This document shows, one piece after another, positions 27,410-36,160 of a stretch of 37,359 nucleotides of DNA (positions are counted from its first letter, which is position 1; every line of letters begins with the position of its first letter). Where the stretch lies: positions 1-37,359 of the forward strand of contig DKMQ01000076.1 in NCBI GenBank assembly GCA_002470565.1, given 5' to 3'. Origin of the DNA: Oceanospirillaceae bacterium UBA7410 (lineage in GTDB: Bacteria > Pseudomonadota > Gammaproteobacteria > Pseudomonadales > Balneatricaceae). Made by a program: the position numbers and the translations under genes. Under the pieces are notes generated by a model. The model was not told the DNA's origin, did no database searches, and saw only the letters and a program-made list of their open reading frames with translations.

Positions 27410-28204
27410 TTAAAACCAAACACTAGTTAACATTCTAAACCCCATTAATAGTAGCATCCATGCAAACAGTCGTTTGAGTAATTTTGCCGGCAAACGATGT
27501 GCAATCACAGAACCATAAGAAGCTGCAATAAAACTTGTAGCCACAATACCAAGCAACGCTGGCAAATAAATATAGCCTAAACTGTATGCTGGTAACATGG
27601 GGTTGCCCCACCCCAAAATCGCATTGGATACTGCGCCTGAAATTGCGATGGCAAAGCCACATGCGCTAGCTGTGGCCACTGCTTTTTGCATGACCAACTG
27701 GCGATTAGATAGCCAAGTCACCAACAAATTACCTCCACCAATACCAAAAAGCACTGACACCCAGCCTATAAATACACCAGCAATACCTAAGCCCAAAACA
27801 CCAGGCAGATTGGAGGCACCCTCGCCTGATTGAGACAACATCATTCTTAAGCTCAAGAAGATGGCAAAGGCACCAAAACTTGCCTGCAAATAAATAGCAG
27901 GAATAGTAAGAGCGGTATTCACACCAACAAACGAGCCAATCAGCATACCCACTGCAATGGGCTTAACTAAATACCATTGAATAGACGCTTTTTTTTGGTG
28001 GATGCGAATAGCAGATAAAGACGTAAACATAATATTGGCTAAAGAAGTAGCGATCGCCATATAAAATACTATTTCAGGGTTTATGCCCTGAAGATTAAAT
28101 GCCAAAACTAAAGCTGGCACGACCACAATGCCGCCGCCAATACCAAAGAGCCCAGCTAAAAGTCCGGCTAATGCGCCTAGGGCCATATAAGCAACAAAAA
28201 TCAT
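27410..28204 (-). CDS. TSUP-family (TauE/SafE) membrane permease
   Basis: Predicted inner-membrane transporter of the sulfite exporter TauE/SafE (TSUP) family, 264 residues with about eight helices. The two internal repeats each carry the family glycine motif: LLAGLFGIGGGIVVVPALV (15-33) and GWVSVLFGIGGGNLLVTWL (148-166). Substrates in the family include sulfite, sulfoacetate and other organic anions; none can be assigned here. It is directly upstream of lgt, a gene order shared with Pseudomonas. A divergent promoter candidate at 28233-28261 precedes it. Confidence 0.85.
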   Translation of the reverse strand: MIFVAYMALGALAGLLAGLFGIGGGIVVVPALVLAFNLQGINPEIVFYMAIATSLANIMFTSLSAIRIHQKKASIQWYLVKPIAVGMLIGSFVGVNTALTIPAIYLQASFGAFAIFLSLRMMLSQSGEGASNLPGVLGLGIAGVFIGWVSVLFGIGGGNLLVTWLSNRQLVMQKAVATASACGFAIAISGAVSNAILGWGNPMLPAYSLGYIYLPALLGIVATSFIAASYGSVIAHRLPAKLLKRLFAWMLLLMGFRMLTSVWF

Positions 28205-28207
28205 TCG

Positions 28208-28261
28208 TTCACATCTTACTAATAAAAAAGCTATTATCTACGCTTAGCCCCATAAGCGCAA
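28208..28261. promoter_or_regulatory. Divergent promoters with shared palindrome (TSUP / NRDE)
   Basis: On the plus strand TTCACA (28208-28213), 18 bases, TATTAT (28232-28237) points to the NRDE gene. On the minus strand TTGCGC (28256-28261), 17 bases, GATAAT (28233-28238) points to the TSUP gene. A perfect 6-bp palindrome, CGCTTA-gcccca-TAAGCG (28241-28258), covers the plus-strand start of transcription and the minus-strand spacer, so one bound protein could affect both. Inference from sequence only. Confidence 0.45.
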
Positions 28262-28283
28262 AGTTTAGGAGACTCAATCTTTC

Positions 28284-29054
28284 ATGTGCCTCATTGTTTT
28301 CGCCCATCAACTCAATCCAGACTGGCCTCTGATTATGGCAGCTAATCGCGATGAATTTCTTCAGCGCCCCACTAAAAACATGCACTGGTGGCCAGATATT
28401 GAAATACTTGCAGGCAAAGACCTAGACGCAGGCGGCACATGGCTTGGAATACACAAAGATGGCCGCTGGGCTGGCGTCACAAATTTTCGCAAGGCAACTG
28501 ACAAAAGCACAAGTATTGAGGCTTTTAAAACTCGAGGTCAATTAGTCATTAATTTTTTACGCCAAAATGATACAAGTCTAGCTTATGCAAACTCTCTTCA
28601 AATGGATCAGTTTGCGGGATTTAATTTACTGCTCTGGGATAACCATGAGTTGGTGTTTTGCACTAATAATGAGCAGCAACCACCCAAAGTACTTCCTCCA
28701 GGATTATACGGCCTAAGTAATGGCGTGCTAGATTGTAACTGGCCCAAAGTAAAGCATGTTAAACACAGTTTAATGTGCGCTTTACACCAACCTCCACTGC
28801 ACCAAAACCTGCAACAGATAATGCTTAATACAGCTATAGCGCAGGATAATCTACTACCTAATACAGGCATTGCCATTGACTGGGAAAGGCGATTATCTTC
28901 TTGCTTTATTGACGCACCAGACTATGATTATGGCACCCGTTCCTGCATTAGTGTATTGCGCGACCGTATAGGAAATATGGATGTTTTTGAAACCTGTTTT
29001 GACCATTTAAAACCATTAACGCAACACTTTACTTGGATGTCTGAAGAACTGTGA
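28284..29054 (+). CDS. NRDE/TANGO2-family protein
   Basis: Member of the NRDE (TANGO2) family: the N-terminus begins MCLIVFAH with Cys2 and has AANRDEFLQRPT with NRDE at 21-24. Further family blocks are ILAGKDLDAGGTWLGI (41-56), RWAGVTNFR and YGLSNGVLDCNWPKV. The fold resembles N-terminal nucleophile hydrolases. Eukaryotic homologues, and as I recall a bacterial one, have been linked to haem trafficking; function here is not proven. It has 256 residues, ATG at 28284 with an AGGAGA about 12 bases upstream. Its end overlaps the next gene by 4 bases. A homologue lies near lgt and ptsP in Pseudomonas, so the place is conserved. Confidence 0.85.
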   Translation: MCLIVFAHQLNPDWPLIMAANRDEFLQRPTKNMHWWPDIEILAGKDLDAGGTWLGIHKDGRWAGVTNFRKATDKSTSIEAFKTRGQLVINFLRQNDTSLAYANSLQMDQFAGFNLLLWDNHELVFCTNNEQQPPKVLPPGLYGLSNGVLDCNWPKVKHVKHSLMCALHQPPLHQNLQQIMLNTAIAQDNLLPNTGIAIDWERRLSSCFIDAPDYDYGTRSCISVLRDRIGNMDVFETCFDHLKPLTQHFTWMSEEL

Positions 29055-29674
29055 ATACCAGCTTAATTTTCCTTAATGGCCTAGCACTTAGTGCTGGACT
29101 TATTATTGCTATTGGCGCGCAAAATGCTTTTTTACTGAACCGAGCTTTGCGCGATCAACATCAATACGCAATAGCGCTTTTTTGCAGTTTGACTGACGCT
29201 AGCCTTATCTGCCTAGGCATATTTGGTATGGGAGCATTGGTACAAGCACAACCGGATTTATTATTATGGATTTCGTGTGCAGGGGCTGTGTTTTTGTTTA
29301 TTTATGGGGCTTTGGCGTTTAAATCAGCAGTCAGTGGACACACTATCAATATAGAGGACAGCTCAAGTGAATACTCACTTACTAAAGCCATCACTGTGGC
29401 TGCAAGTGTAAGCTTACTCAACCCCCACTGTTATTTAGACACCATGGTTTTAGTGGGTGGTATTAGCAGCCAATATGTTGGTAGTGAAAAACTATGGTTT
29501 GGATTAGGCGCGGTGAGCGCATCTTTTATGTGGTTTTTTAGTTTGGCTTGGGGAGCCAAGTGGCTCATGCCTTTATTTAAAAACCCTTCTGCATGGCGAG
29601 TGCTAGATGGTCTTATTGGTATTATGATGTGGGGCATTGCCGCAGGTTTAATTGTCCACATATCGACTATGTAG
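29051..29674 (+). CDS. argO: LysE/ArgO-family amino-acid exporter
   Basis: Predicted exporter of basic amino acids (arginine, perhaps lysine), 207 residues with about six helices. It has the family N-terminus LSAGLIIAIGAQNAFLLNRAL (15-34 region) with the AIGAQNAF motif, and SVSLLNPHCYLDTMVLVGG containing the conserved NPH-x-YLD. Start GTG 29051 overlaps the NRDE stop (GTGA). Its last 27 bases overlap the end of ptsP on the other strand. ArgO rather than the longer-substrate RhtB branch is favoured by LNPHCYLDT, but substrate remains inferred; usual ArgP regulation was not seen here. Confidence 0.85.
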   Translation: MNTSLIFLNGLALSAGLIIAIGAQNAFLLNRALRDQHQYAIALFCSLTDASLICLGIFGMGALVQAQPDLLLWISCAGAVFLFIYGALAFKSAVSGHTINIEDSSSEYSLTKAITVAASVSLLNPHCYLDTMVLVGGISSQYVGSEKLWFGLGAVSASFMWFFSLAWGAKWLMPLFKNPSAWRVLDGLIGIMMWGIAAGLIVHISTM

Positions 29675-31924
29675 GCGCGTTAGCCCAGCCGCTTTTAGGT
29701 TTTCTTGAATAACTTGCTGCACACCATCTGCACCAGCTTGTTCTAAGGCTTTGTGTAACATTTGTTGGGCTTGGGTTAGGCTAAATTTGCGAATAACAGA
29801 CTTCACTTTTGGAAGGCTTGCAGCGTTCATAGACAAGCTATCGTAGCCCATTCCCATCAACAATAAAGCACCAGCGGGGTCACCCGCTAATTCACCACAC
29901 AAACCTACGGGAATGCCTGCAAATTTAGCAGCATCTACTACATGCTGCAAAGCCATTAATACGGCAGGGTGCATAGTGTGATACAACTCCGCTACCCGAG
30001 GATTATCTCTATCAACGGCCAATATATATTGCGTTAAATCATTGCTTCCCACGGACATAAAGTCCACACGCTGGGCTATGTGCTTGGCTTGGTACACAGC
30101 AGCAGGCACCTCGATCATTACGCCTATGGGCGGCCTCACTAACTTATAACCCTCCTCACACAGTTCTAAAAAAGCTTGGTCAATCCAGCGGATTGATTCA
30201 TCTATCTCGCTCACATGAGTAATCATAGGCAGCATGATACGCAGGTTATCTAAGCCTTCGCTGGCCTTAAGCATCGCTCGAATTTGCACCAAAAATATTT
30301 CTGGATGATCTAACGTCACTCGAATACCACGCCAACCTAAAAATGGATTGTCTTCTTTTATGGCAAAGTAAGGTAAGTTTTTATCTCCACCAATATCCAA
30401 TGTTCGCATGGTCACAGGAAGAGGGGCAAAGCCTTGTAGCTGAGTTCGATAACACTGGGTTTGTTCATTCTCTGAAGGAAAGTGTTCCTTAATCATAAAA
30501 GGTACTTCAGTGCGATATAGACCCACTCCTTGTGCACCTTGAGCTAGTGAACGACCCACATCTAAAGGTAAGCTAGTATTAACGAGCAAGGGCACTGTGT
30601 GGCCGTCGCGAGTTTGGGCAGGCACAAGTCTGAGCACTTCTAACTCTTTAGTAAATGAGTCCTCTTCAACAATAGCTTGCTCATACTGACGCCTTAAGTC
30701 TTGGCTTGGATTAAGGAATATCCGCCCCATATAACCATCAATAACCACTTCTTGGCCTTCCATGCGACGATATGGAAAGTCTACTGCGCCCATAATGGTA
30801 GGTATTCCCATGGATCGCGCCAAAATAGCAGCATGAGAGTTATTCGAACCCAATGTAGAAATGATAGCCTTAAGCTTATCAACTGGCACTTCGGCTAGCA
30901 TAGCAGCAGTTACTTCTTCAGCGACCAGCACTGTTGAATCTTCAAACCTACGCACTTCGGTATTAGTTTGTTGCAACTCAGCCAAGATACGTCGCCCAAG
31001 ATCTCTTATGTCAGACGCTCTTTCTCGTAAATAAGGGTCTTCCATTGCCTCAAAGGAACGGATATGTTGTTGCACCACGCGGCGCAATGAGCCTTGGGCC
31101 CACTGACCTTGACGTATATGCTGAATCACTTCTCCTGCAAGAGCATTATCGTCTAACATACGCATATACACTTCGAACAACTCTTGTTCTTGGTTTTTTA
31201 AGTTGCGCGCTAAGGTGCGACTAATTATTTTAATCTTGCGTCTAACCGCTTCTAAAGCGGTTTGGAAGGCCTCAACCTCAGTTTCTGCATCACGACACCT
31301 ACGATCTGGCACTTTATTTAGATCAGCAGGCGGGGCAATCACCGCTACATGTCCAATTGCTACGCCACCCGAGCCACTGACGCCCTCATAATGCAGGTCT
31401 AAACTTTCACCATCAGCTAAAGCATCATGGCGTAAACCACCCCCTGTAGCCTCTGCGTGCGCTATAAACCCTGCAAGCTGAGCCGACAAAGTAATAAGCA
31501 CTGCTTCTTCTTCAGTATCAAACTGGCGTTCATCACGCTGCTGCACCACTAAAATACCCAACACCTTACGGTGGTGAATAATAGGCACACCTAAAAAGGA
31601 GCTAAAGGCCTCTTCACCTGTCTCTTGTACGTAATGAAAATTGGGGTGTTGCGCAGCTTGCTTAAGGTTAATCGTTTCAGCTTTAAGACCTACCAAACCA
31701 ACTAAGCCTTGCCCAGAAGACAGGCAAGCTGAACCGATAGAAGCCTGATTAAGGCCCTCACTGGCCATAAGCACGTAATTATCAGTTTGTGGAAAATAAA
31801 GGTATATAGAACACACATCTGTGCGCATGGCGCGTCGAACTTGATGCACCACCAATTTCAGGGCCGATTGCAAATCTTCAGCGGCACTTACCGCTTGTAT
31901 TATTTTACGCAGACTATGAAGCAT
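29648..31924 (-). CDS. ptsP: Phosphoenolpyruvate-protein phosphotransferase PtsP (EI-Ntr)
   Basis: First enzyme of the nitrogen phosphotransferase relay, passing phosphate from PEP to NPr. The 758-residue protein has an N-terminal GAF domain (about 18-155), a linker, then Enzyme I. The phospho-histidine is H364 in GSNNSHAAILARSMGIP (E. coli H356). PEP-binding segments TLDIGGDKNLPYF, MIEVPAAV and FMSVGSNDLTQYILAVDRDN follow. ATG 31922-31924 has AGG 5 bases upstream. It is 60 bases after rppH, the conserved rppH-ptsP pair. The gene ends inside argO (convergent). ptsN and ptsO are not in this window. Confidence 0.96.
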   Translation of the reverse strand: MLHSLRKIIQAVSAAEDLQSALKLVVHQVRRAMRTDVCSIYLYFPQTDNYVLMASEGLNQASIGSACLSSGQGLVGLVGLKAETINLKQAAQHPNFHYVQETGEEAFSSFLGVPIIHHRKVLGILVVQQRDERQFDTEEEAVLITLSAQLAGFIAHAEATGGGLRHDALADGESLDLHYEGVSGSGGVAIGHVAVIAPPADLNKVPDRRCRDAETEVEAFQTALEAVRRKIKIISRTLARNLKNQEQELFEVYMRMLDDNALAGEVIQHIRQGQWAQGSLRRVVQQHIRSFEAMEDPYLRERASDIRDLGRRILAELQQTNTEVRRFEDSTVLVAEEVTAAMLAEVPVDKLKAIISTLGSNNSHAAILARSMGIPTIMGAVDFPYRRMEGQEVVIDGYMGRIFLNPSQDLRRQYEQAIVEEDSFTKELEVLRLVPAQTRDGHTVPLLVNTSLPLDVGRSLAQGAQGVGLYRTEVPFMIKEHFPSENEQTQCYRTQLQGFAPLPVTMRTLDIGGDKNLPYFAIKEDNPFLGWRGIRVTLDHPEIFLVQIRAMLKASEGLDNLRIMLPMITHVSEIDESIRWIDQAFLELCEEGYKLVRPPIGVMIEVPAAVYQAKHIAQRVDFMSVGSNDLTQYILAVDRDNPRVAELYHTMHPAVLMALQHVVDAAKFAGIPVGLCGELAGDPAGALLLMGMGYDSLSMNAASLPKVKSVIRKFSLTQAQQMLHKALEQAGADGVQQVIQENLKAAGLTRLHSRYVDN

Positions 31925-31984
31925 TCCATTCCTACCTATAGTTTTTACTTAAAGCTTTGATTCACAGTGCTGAACAATAAGATC

Positions 31985-32503
31985 TTAGCCTTTGCTATGA
32001 CTTTGAATAACCAAACCATGATGATAAACCAAACGTGAATGCCGTAAACACAATTCTTTCATTGCCCGACGATATACCTCGCGTTTAAACGACACCACTT
32101 GGTCCACTGGATACCAATAGCTTACCCATTCCCACGCATCAAATTCTGGGCTGTTAGTAGTGCCCATTTGAACCGCATTATCAGGTGCCAACATACGTAA
32201 CAAAAACCATTTTTGTTTTTGACCAATACATAAAGGCTGTTGGCCTTGGCGAATCATTCGCTTAGGCAAACGGTATCTGAGCCAGCCACGGGTGCAAGCA
32301 AGCACCTCTACATGCTCTGGCAGCAGGCCAATTTCTTCTTTGAGCTCCCTAAATAAGGCTTGTTCTGGCGTCTCATGCGCATCAATACCACCTTGGGGGA
32401 ATTGCCATGCATCCCAACCCAACCGCTTTGCCCAAAGCACTTGTCCTTGGGAGTTTGCCAGAATAATACCTACATTGGGGCGAAAACCATCTTTATCGAT
32501 CAC
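31985..32503 (-). CDS. rppH: RNA pyrophosphohydrolase RppH
   Basis: RppH removes pyrophosphate from mRNA 5' ends, starting decay by RNase E. From the GTG at 32501-32503 the protein reads [15 protein letters not shown], as in the family, and has 172 residues (E. coli 176). The Nudix box spans 38-60 (G38, E44, R52, E53, E56, E57, G59), preceded by [10 protein letters not shown]. An in-frame ATG at 32534-32536 would add 11 residues ([10 protein letters not shown]) not normal for RppH; it has a slightly better upstream GGA, so that start cannot be excluded. It heads the rppH-ptsP pair and diverges from the HAD gene. Confidence 0.93.
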   Translation of the reverse strand: MIDKDGFRPNVGIILANSQGQVLWAKRLGWDAWQFPQGGIDAHETPEQALFRELKEEIGLLPEHVEVLACTRGWLRYRLPKRMIRQGQQPLCIGQKQKWFLLRMLAPDNAVQMGTTNSPEFDAWEWVSYWYPVDQVVSFKREVYRRAMKELCLRHSRLVYHHGLVIQSHSKG

Positions 32504-32554
32504 GGCTTTGCACCATACAAAATATATTTGTCCCATTGTTCCACAAAACGGCAG

Positions 32555-32569
32555 ACAACAACAACAACA
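32555..32569. repeat. Five-copy ACA trinucleotide repeat before rppH
   Basis: ACAACAACAACAACA is a run of five ACA units in the rppH/HAD divergent gap, read as TGT repeats in the presumed rppH leader. Too short to claim slippage, but placed in a regulatory region. Confidence 0.5.
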
Positions 32570-32632
32570 GATGAAAATGAGCTAAAATAATATACTTAAC
32601 TACAATTTATAGATATTTATACAGGTATACCC

Positions 32633-33292
32633 ATGCAAGGAAGGCTCGCTTTGTTTGATTTAGACAATACATTATTGGCTGGTGATAGCGATCATGGTTG
32701 GGGGCAGTTTATGGTGTCTGAACGACTTGTTGATGGGGATGACTACGCGGCTAAAAATGACGCGTTCTACCAAGACTACCTAGCCGGCACTCTGGATATG
32801 GTGGCTTATGCAGAGTTTGCTCTAGCCCCACTGACGCGATACAGCGCTGAACAACTGAAAGTTATCCACCAAAAGTTTATGCAAACTACAGTTATTCCAA
32901 TGGTTGCTATAAAAGCTCAAGCCTTACTAAAAAAGCATCGTGAGGCAGGGGATGTGTTAGTTATCATTACCGCAACTAATGATTTTATAACTGCGCCTAT
33001 AGCTCAATACTTAAATATACCGCACTTGATTGCTACACCTACACAATGCATAGACGGCCGTTATACTGGCAAACTAAGTGGTTCACCATGCTTTAAGGAA
33101 GGAAAAATTGATAAGCTGAATGCTTGGATGACGTTACACAAAAAAACGATAGAAGGCGCCTGCTTCTATAGTGACTCCCACAATGACTTGCCCCTTTTGG
33201 AACTAGTAGACGAACCCTTCGCTGTGGACCCAGATGCTACCCTTAAAGCCCATGCACTAGCAAACGGTTGGCCAGTAATGAGCTTACGGTAA
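32633..33292 (+). CDS. HAD-superfamily phosphatase (IB type, SerB-like)
   Basis: Predicted phosphatase of the haloacid dehalogenase superfamily, 219 residues. The nucleophile motif is FDLDNTLL with D9 and D11, motif II is IITATND with T113, a lysine of motif III is K155 or K158 (CFKEGKI) and the metal pair is D181 and D185 in SDSHNDLPLLE. The cap between 12 and 100 is helical, as in the phosphoserine phosphatase subgroup. As I recall, the P. aeruginosa protein in the same place beside rppH and ptsP (PA0335) was reported as a histidinol-phosphate phosphatase; the substrate here is therefore a suggestion, not a result. ATG 32633 has AGG upstream. Confidence 0.85.
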   Translation: MQGRLALFDLDNTLLAGDSDHGWGQFMVSERLVDGDDYAAKNDAFYQDYLAGTLDMVAYAEFALAPLTRYSAEQLKVIHQKFMQTTVIPMVAIKAQALLKKHREAGDVLVIITATNDFITAPIAQYLNIPHLIATPTQCIDGRYTGKLSGSPCFKEGKIDKLNAWMTLHKKTIEGACFYSDSHNDLPLLELVDEPFAVDPDATLKAHALANGWPVMSLR

Positions 33293-33312
33293 AGCACTTA
33301 ATCAATAAGTCA

Positions 33313-34503
33313 CTAAACCTCATACCAAGTGCGTAAAATAACGGACTTAAGGTATTCAGTTTCTGGGATAGCAGGGTGAACAGGATGATCTCCACCTTGG
33401 CCACCTTGCTCTAAGACCTGGCCCATGCGCCCATTTTTACGGCACGCTTCCTGTAATAGCTGAGTCAGTCTTGCACGCTCTAAATGCATGGAGCATGAAG
33501 CAGACACTAAAATACCTTCTGGCTTTAAAAGCCGCATAGCTAGCTGATTAGCTCTTTGATAGGCCAATTCACCCGCTTTAATATCTTTACGACGAGCAAT
33601 AAAAGCTGGAGGGTCAATAATAACAATATCAAAGCGTTCTCCATCTTCATGCAGTTGCTTCATAGCGGTAAATGCATCACCTTTGATGCTATGAACTTTA
33701 TCTTCCACGCCGTTTAGCTGCGCTTGCTGATGCACTAGCTCCAACGCTTGAGCAGAGGCATCCACACAAATTACTTCACTAGCACCAGCGGCGGCTGCTT
33801 GAATACCCCAGCCACCAATATAGCTGAACATGTCTAAAACACGCTTACCTTCAGATAGCTTTTGCACTCTGCGGCGGTTTAGCCTGTGATCATAAAACCA
33901 TCCCGTTTTTTGTCCTTCCCAAACCGGTGCTAAAAATTTTACATTATTTTCTTTGAGAGGAACCAGCATGGGCACTTCGCCTTGAGCCACACGCACGTAG
34001 TTTTCTAAGCCTTCAATAGAACGCATTTTGCCATCATTTTTAAGCAAAATATTAAGCTCTGGAACCACCTCATTAATCGCTTCAAGCAGCTGCTCAAGCA
34101 ATAGCTCTATGCCTGCATTTGAAACCTGCACTACGATGACATTATCAAAGCGATCTATTACTAAACCAGGTAAACCATCACTGTCTCCATAAACCCATCG
34201 ATAACAATGGTCTTCAAACAGCTGCTCCCTGCTTATTAAGGCTGACCTTAATCGACTAACTAAGCGTTCACGGTTAAGCGGCTCATCAATATTACGACTG
34301 ACCAAGCGGCCACAAATAAGCTGTTTTGGGTTAATTATAGCCGTGCCTAAGCCTTTTCCTTTGGCATCCAATACATTCACTTGTTCTCCAGCAGGAAAGC
34401 TGTGTAGCGGGGATTTAACAACATCCACTTCATTACTATAAATCCACAAGTGGCCTTGACGTAAACGACGATCAGATTTTGGCTTTAAAATTAGATCTGG
34501 CAT
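33313..34503 (-). CDS. rlmI: 23S rRNA m5C methyltransferase, RlmI type
   Basis: S-adenosylmethionine enzyme of the RlmI (YccW) family, which methylates C1962 of 23S rRNA in E. coli. The 396-residue protein (E. coli RlmI 396) has an N-terminal PUA domain (about 2-75), a middle EEHEE-like domain and a Rossmann methyltransferase. The SAM motif is VLDMFSYIGGWGIQAAA (222-238), the catalytic-site motif is DPPAF (297-301), and C337 in SASCSMH is the likely nucleophile. The ATG 34501-34503 directly abuts the gcvH stop, so it is coupled to gcvH although the functions are unrelated. Confidence 0.9.
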   Translation of the reverse strand: MPDLILKPKSDRRLRQGHLWIYSNEVDVVKSPLHSFPAGEQVNVLDAKGKGLGTAIINPKQLICGRLVSRNIDEPLNRERLVSRLRSALISREQLFEDHCYRWVYGDSDGLPGLVIDRFDNVIVVQVSNAGIELLLEQLLEAINEVVPELNILLKNDGKMRSIEGLENYVRVAQGEVPMLVPLKENNVKFLAPVWEGQKTGWFYDHRLNRRRVQKLSEGKRVLDMFSYIGGWGIQAAAAGASEVICVDASAQALELVHQQAQLNGVEDKVHSIKGDAFTAMKQLHEDGERFDIVIIDPPAFIARRKDIKAGELAYQRANQLAMRLLKPEGILVSASCSMHLERARLTQLLQEACRKNGRMGQVLEQGGQGGDHPVHPAIPETEYLKSVILRTWYEV

Positions 34504-34890
34504 TTATTCTTCACACAACTGACTATAAGCGTCTGCGTCTAGCAGGTGCTCTAATTCTTCTGGATGGGATAAGCGTATTTGCAACAACCAAGCATCACCA
34601 TAAGGGTCTGTATTCACAAGTTCTGGATCATCAGCTAACAGTTCATTAATGGCAATAACTTCACCAGAAACAGGAGCAAAGAGGTCCGATGCAGCCTTAA
34701 CTGATTCGATCACACCAAATTCATCTGCAGACACAAGCTCTGCTCCTACATCTGGCAACTCCACAAAGACCACATCACCTAACTGTTCTTGGGCAAAGTC
34801 TGTCACTCCTATAGTGACAATACCGTCACCTTCATTGCGAATCCATTCATGGCTTTCAACGTAGCTCAAGCCTTGGGGTAAGTTACTCAT
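34504..34890 (-). CDS. gcvH: Glycine cleavage system H protein
   Basis: GcvH carries the lipoyl arm between the P, T and L proteins of the glycine cleavage complex. The 128-residue protein has the lipoyl-lysine K65 in [14 protein letters not shown] and the usual N-terminus [10 protein letters not shown]. The start is ATG 34888-34890 with GAGG 8 bases upstream; a longer reading frame extends back into ubiI but adds residues unlike any GcvH. gcvT and gcvP, which flank gcvH in many relatives, are not here: ubiI is 22 bases upstream and rlmI directly downstream. Confidence 0.96.
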   Translation of the reverse strand: MSNLPQGLSYVESHEWIRNEGDGIVTIGVTDFAQEQLGDVVFVELPDVGAELVSADEFGVIESVKAASDLFAPVSGEVIAINELLADDPELVNTDPYGDAWLLQIRLSHPEELEHLLDADAYSQLCEE

Positions 34891-34912
34891 AATCGTGTCC
34901 TCAAGTGTATTT

Positions 34913-36160
34913 TTACTGTTTTGGCGCTTGTGACAAGGGAGGCAGATGCGCACCCACACCCATAGCCTGTTGCGCTAAATGTTGTTTAATAGGGTTTAAC
35001 TTTTGTACCCAATTCATACCTGTATTGCGTAGTAAACTTAGCATTGGATGCTGATTACCAAACAATCGTGAAAAACTTTCCATCAAGGCCATCATGCGCA
35101 AGTTATCATTACGCCTTTGGCTTTGATACTTCTCCAACACACCAATACTGGCAATGTCACAACCTTGTTGATGTGCTTGTTGCAACGTGTCTACTAAAGC
35201 TGAAACATCAAGCAGCCCCAGATTGACCCCTTGGCCAGCTAATGGATGTATAGTGTGAGCAGCATCACCGACCAACACTAATCCATTTTGAACATAACGT
35301 TTAGCGTGGCGCTGCCTAAGAGGTATTACGTGACGCTTGTCGCTTGCGATAACATCGCCTAGGCGTCCCTCAAACGCACCAGTTAAAGCCATGCAAAAAT
35401 CACTCTCTGGCAATTGTTGCATGGCTTGCGCTTGCGCCTTAGGCTGTGACCACACTATGGAACAATAATGCTGATCCAGACCTTCTTCAGCGGCGCTAAG
35501 AAGTGGCAAAAAGGCTAATATCCCGTCTTCAGTGAAGCGTTGCCATGCTGCATTTTGATGTGATTTGGTTACTTTTACTCGAGTAATCAAAGCGTGATGA
35601 GGGTAGTCCCATTCTCTGGTAGGTAATCCAGCTAACTGTCTAACTTTGGAGTTAGCTCCGTCGGCCCCCACAACGATAGTTGCAGTAATTTGCTCACCAC
35701 TACCCAGTGTCAACGTGCGAGGCGCAACCTCTTCAGGTGACATATCTACCACTTGGGCTTGTTCGAATAAGTGGTATTTTTTATGTTCTAGGAGTTGGTG
35801 TAAAGCTGAAGTGATAGTGCGGTTTTCAGCAATGTGCCCTAAATAAGGCAGGTGTTGTTCGGCAGCAGTAAAGTGAAGTTTTCCAGTACCACACGCATCC
35901 CATACATGCATTGCATCATAGGCCTGCAACCGCGCCATATTTTCTATAATTGGCCAAGCCTGTAAATTTTTTAGTAAGTTTTCAGATGCTAAACTCAAGG
36001 CCGAAACACGTGCATCTACTTGCCCTAAAGGCCAATCTTGCGATGAATTCAATTCACCGGACTCGATTAATGCCACATTAAAACCAGCATCAATAAGACC
36101 ACAGGCAAGACTTGCACCCACCATGCCAGCACCTACGATAGCTACATCAAATTCACTCAC
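34913..36160 (-). CDS. ubiI: FAD-dependent ubiquinone ring hydroxylase, UbiI/VisC type
   Basis: Flavoprotein hydroxylase of the UbiH/UbiF/UbiI family acting on the ubiquinone precursor ring. The 415-residue protein has GAGMVG (10-15), acidic E33 at the end of the second strand, the DG motif [12 protein letters not shown] (163-174) and [16 protein letters not shown] (298-313). The GD of that last motif fits UbiI or UbiF rather than UbiH. Position between ubiH and gcvH matches visC/ubiI, but UbiF activity is possible. The GTG start (36158-36160) overlaps the ubiH stop by 4 bases, so the two are coupled. Confidence 0.88.
   Translation of the reverse strand: MSEFDVAIVGAGMVGASLACGLIDAGFNVALIESGELNSSQDWPLGQVDARVSALSLASENLLKNLQAWPIIENMARLQAYDAMHVWDACGTGKLHFTAAEQHLPYLGHIAENRTITSALHQLLEHKKYHLFEQAQVVDMSPEEVAPRTLTLGSGEQITATIVVGADGANSKVRQLAGLPTREWDYPHHALITRVKVTKSHQNAAWQRFTEDGILAFLPLLSAAEEGLDQHYCSIVWSQPKAQAQAMQQLPESDFCMALTGAFEGRLGDVIASDKRHVIPLRQRHAKRYVQNGLVLVGDAAHTIHPLAGQGVNLGLLDVSALVDTLQQAHQQGCDIASIGVLEKYQSQRRNDNLRMMALMESFSRLFGNQHPMLSLLRNTGMNWVQKLNPIKQHLAQQAMGVGAHLPPLSQAPKQ

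Noticed and set aside
33293..33312. ACTTA-atcaa-TAAGT as a terminator between the HAD gene and rlmI
   Set aside because: A 5-bp AT-rich stem without a T-run is too weak to call.
34891..34959. Longer GcvH extending back over the ubiI end
   Set aside because: The extra residues are unlike GcvH and the inner ATG has a good ribosome site.
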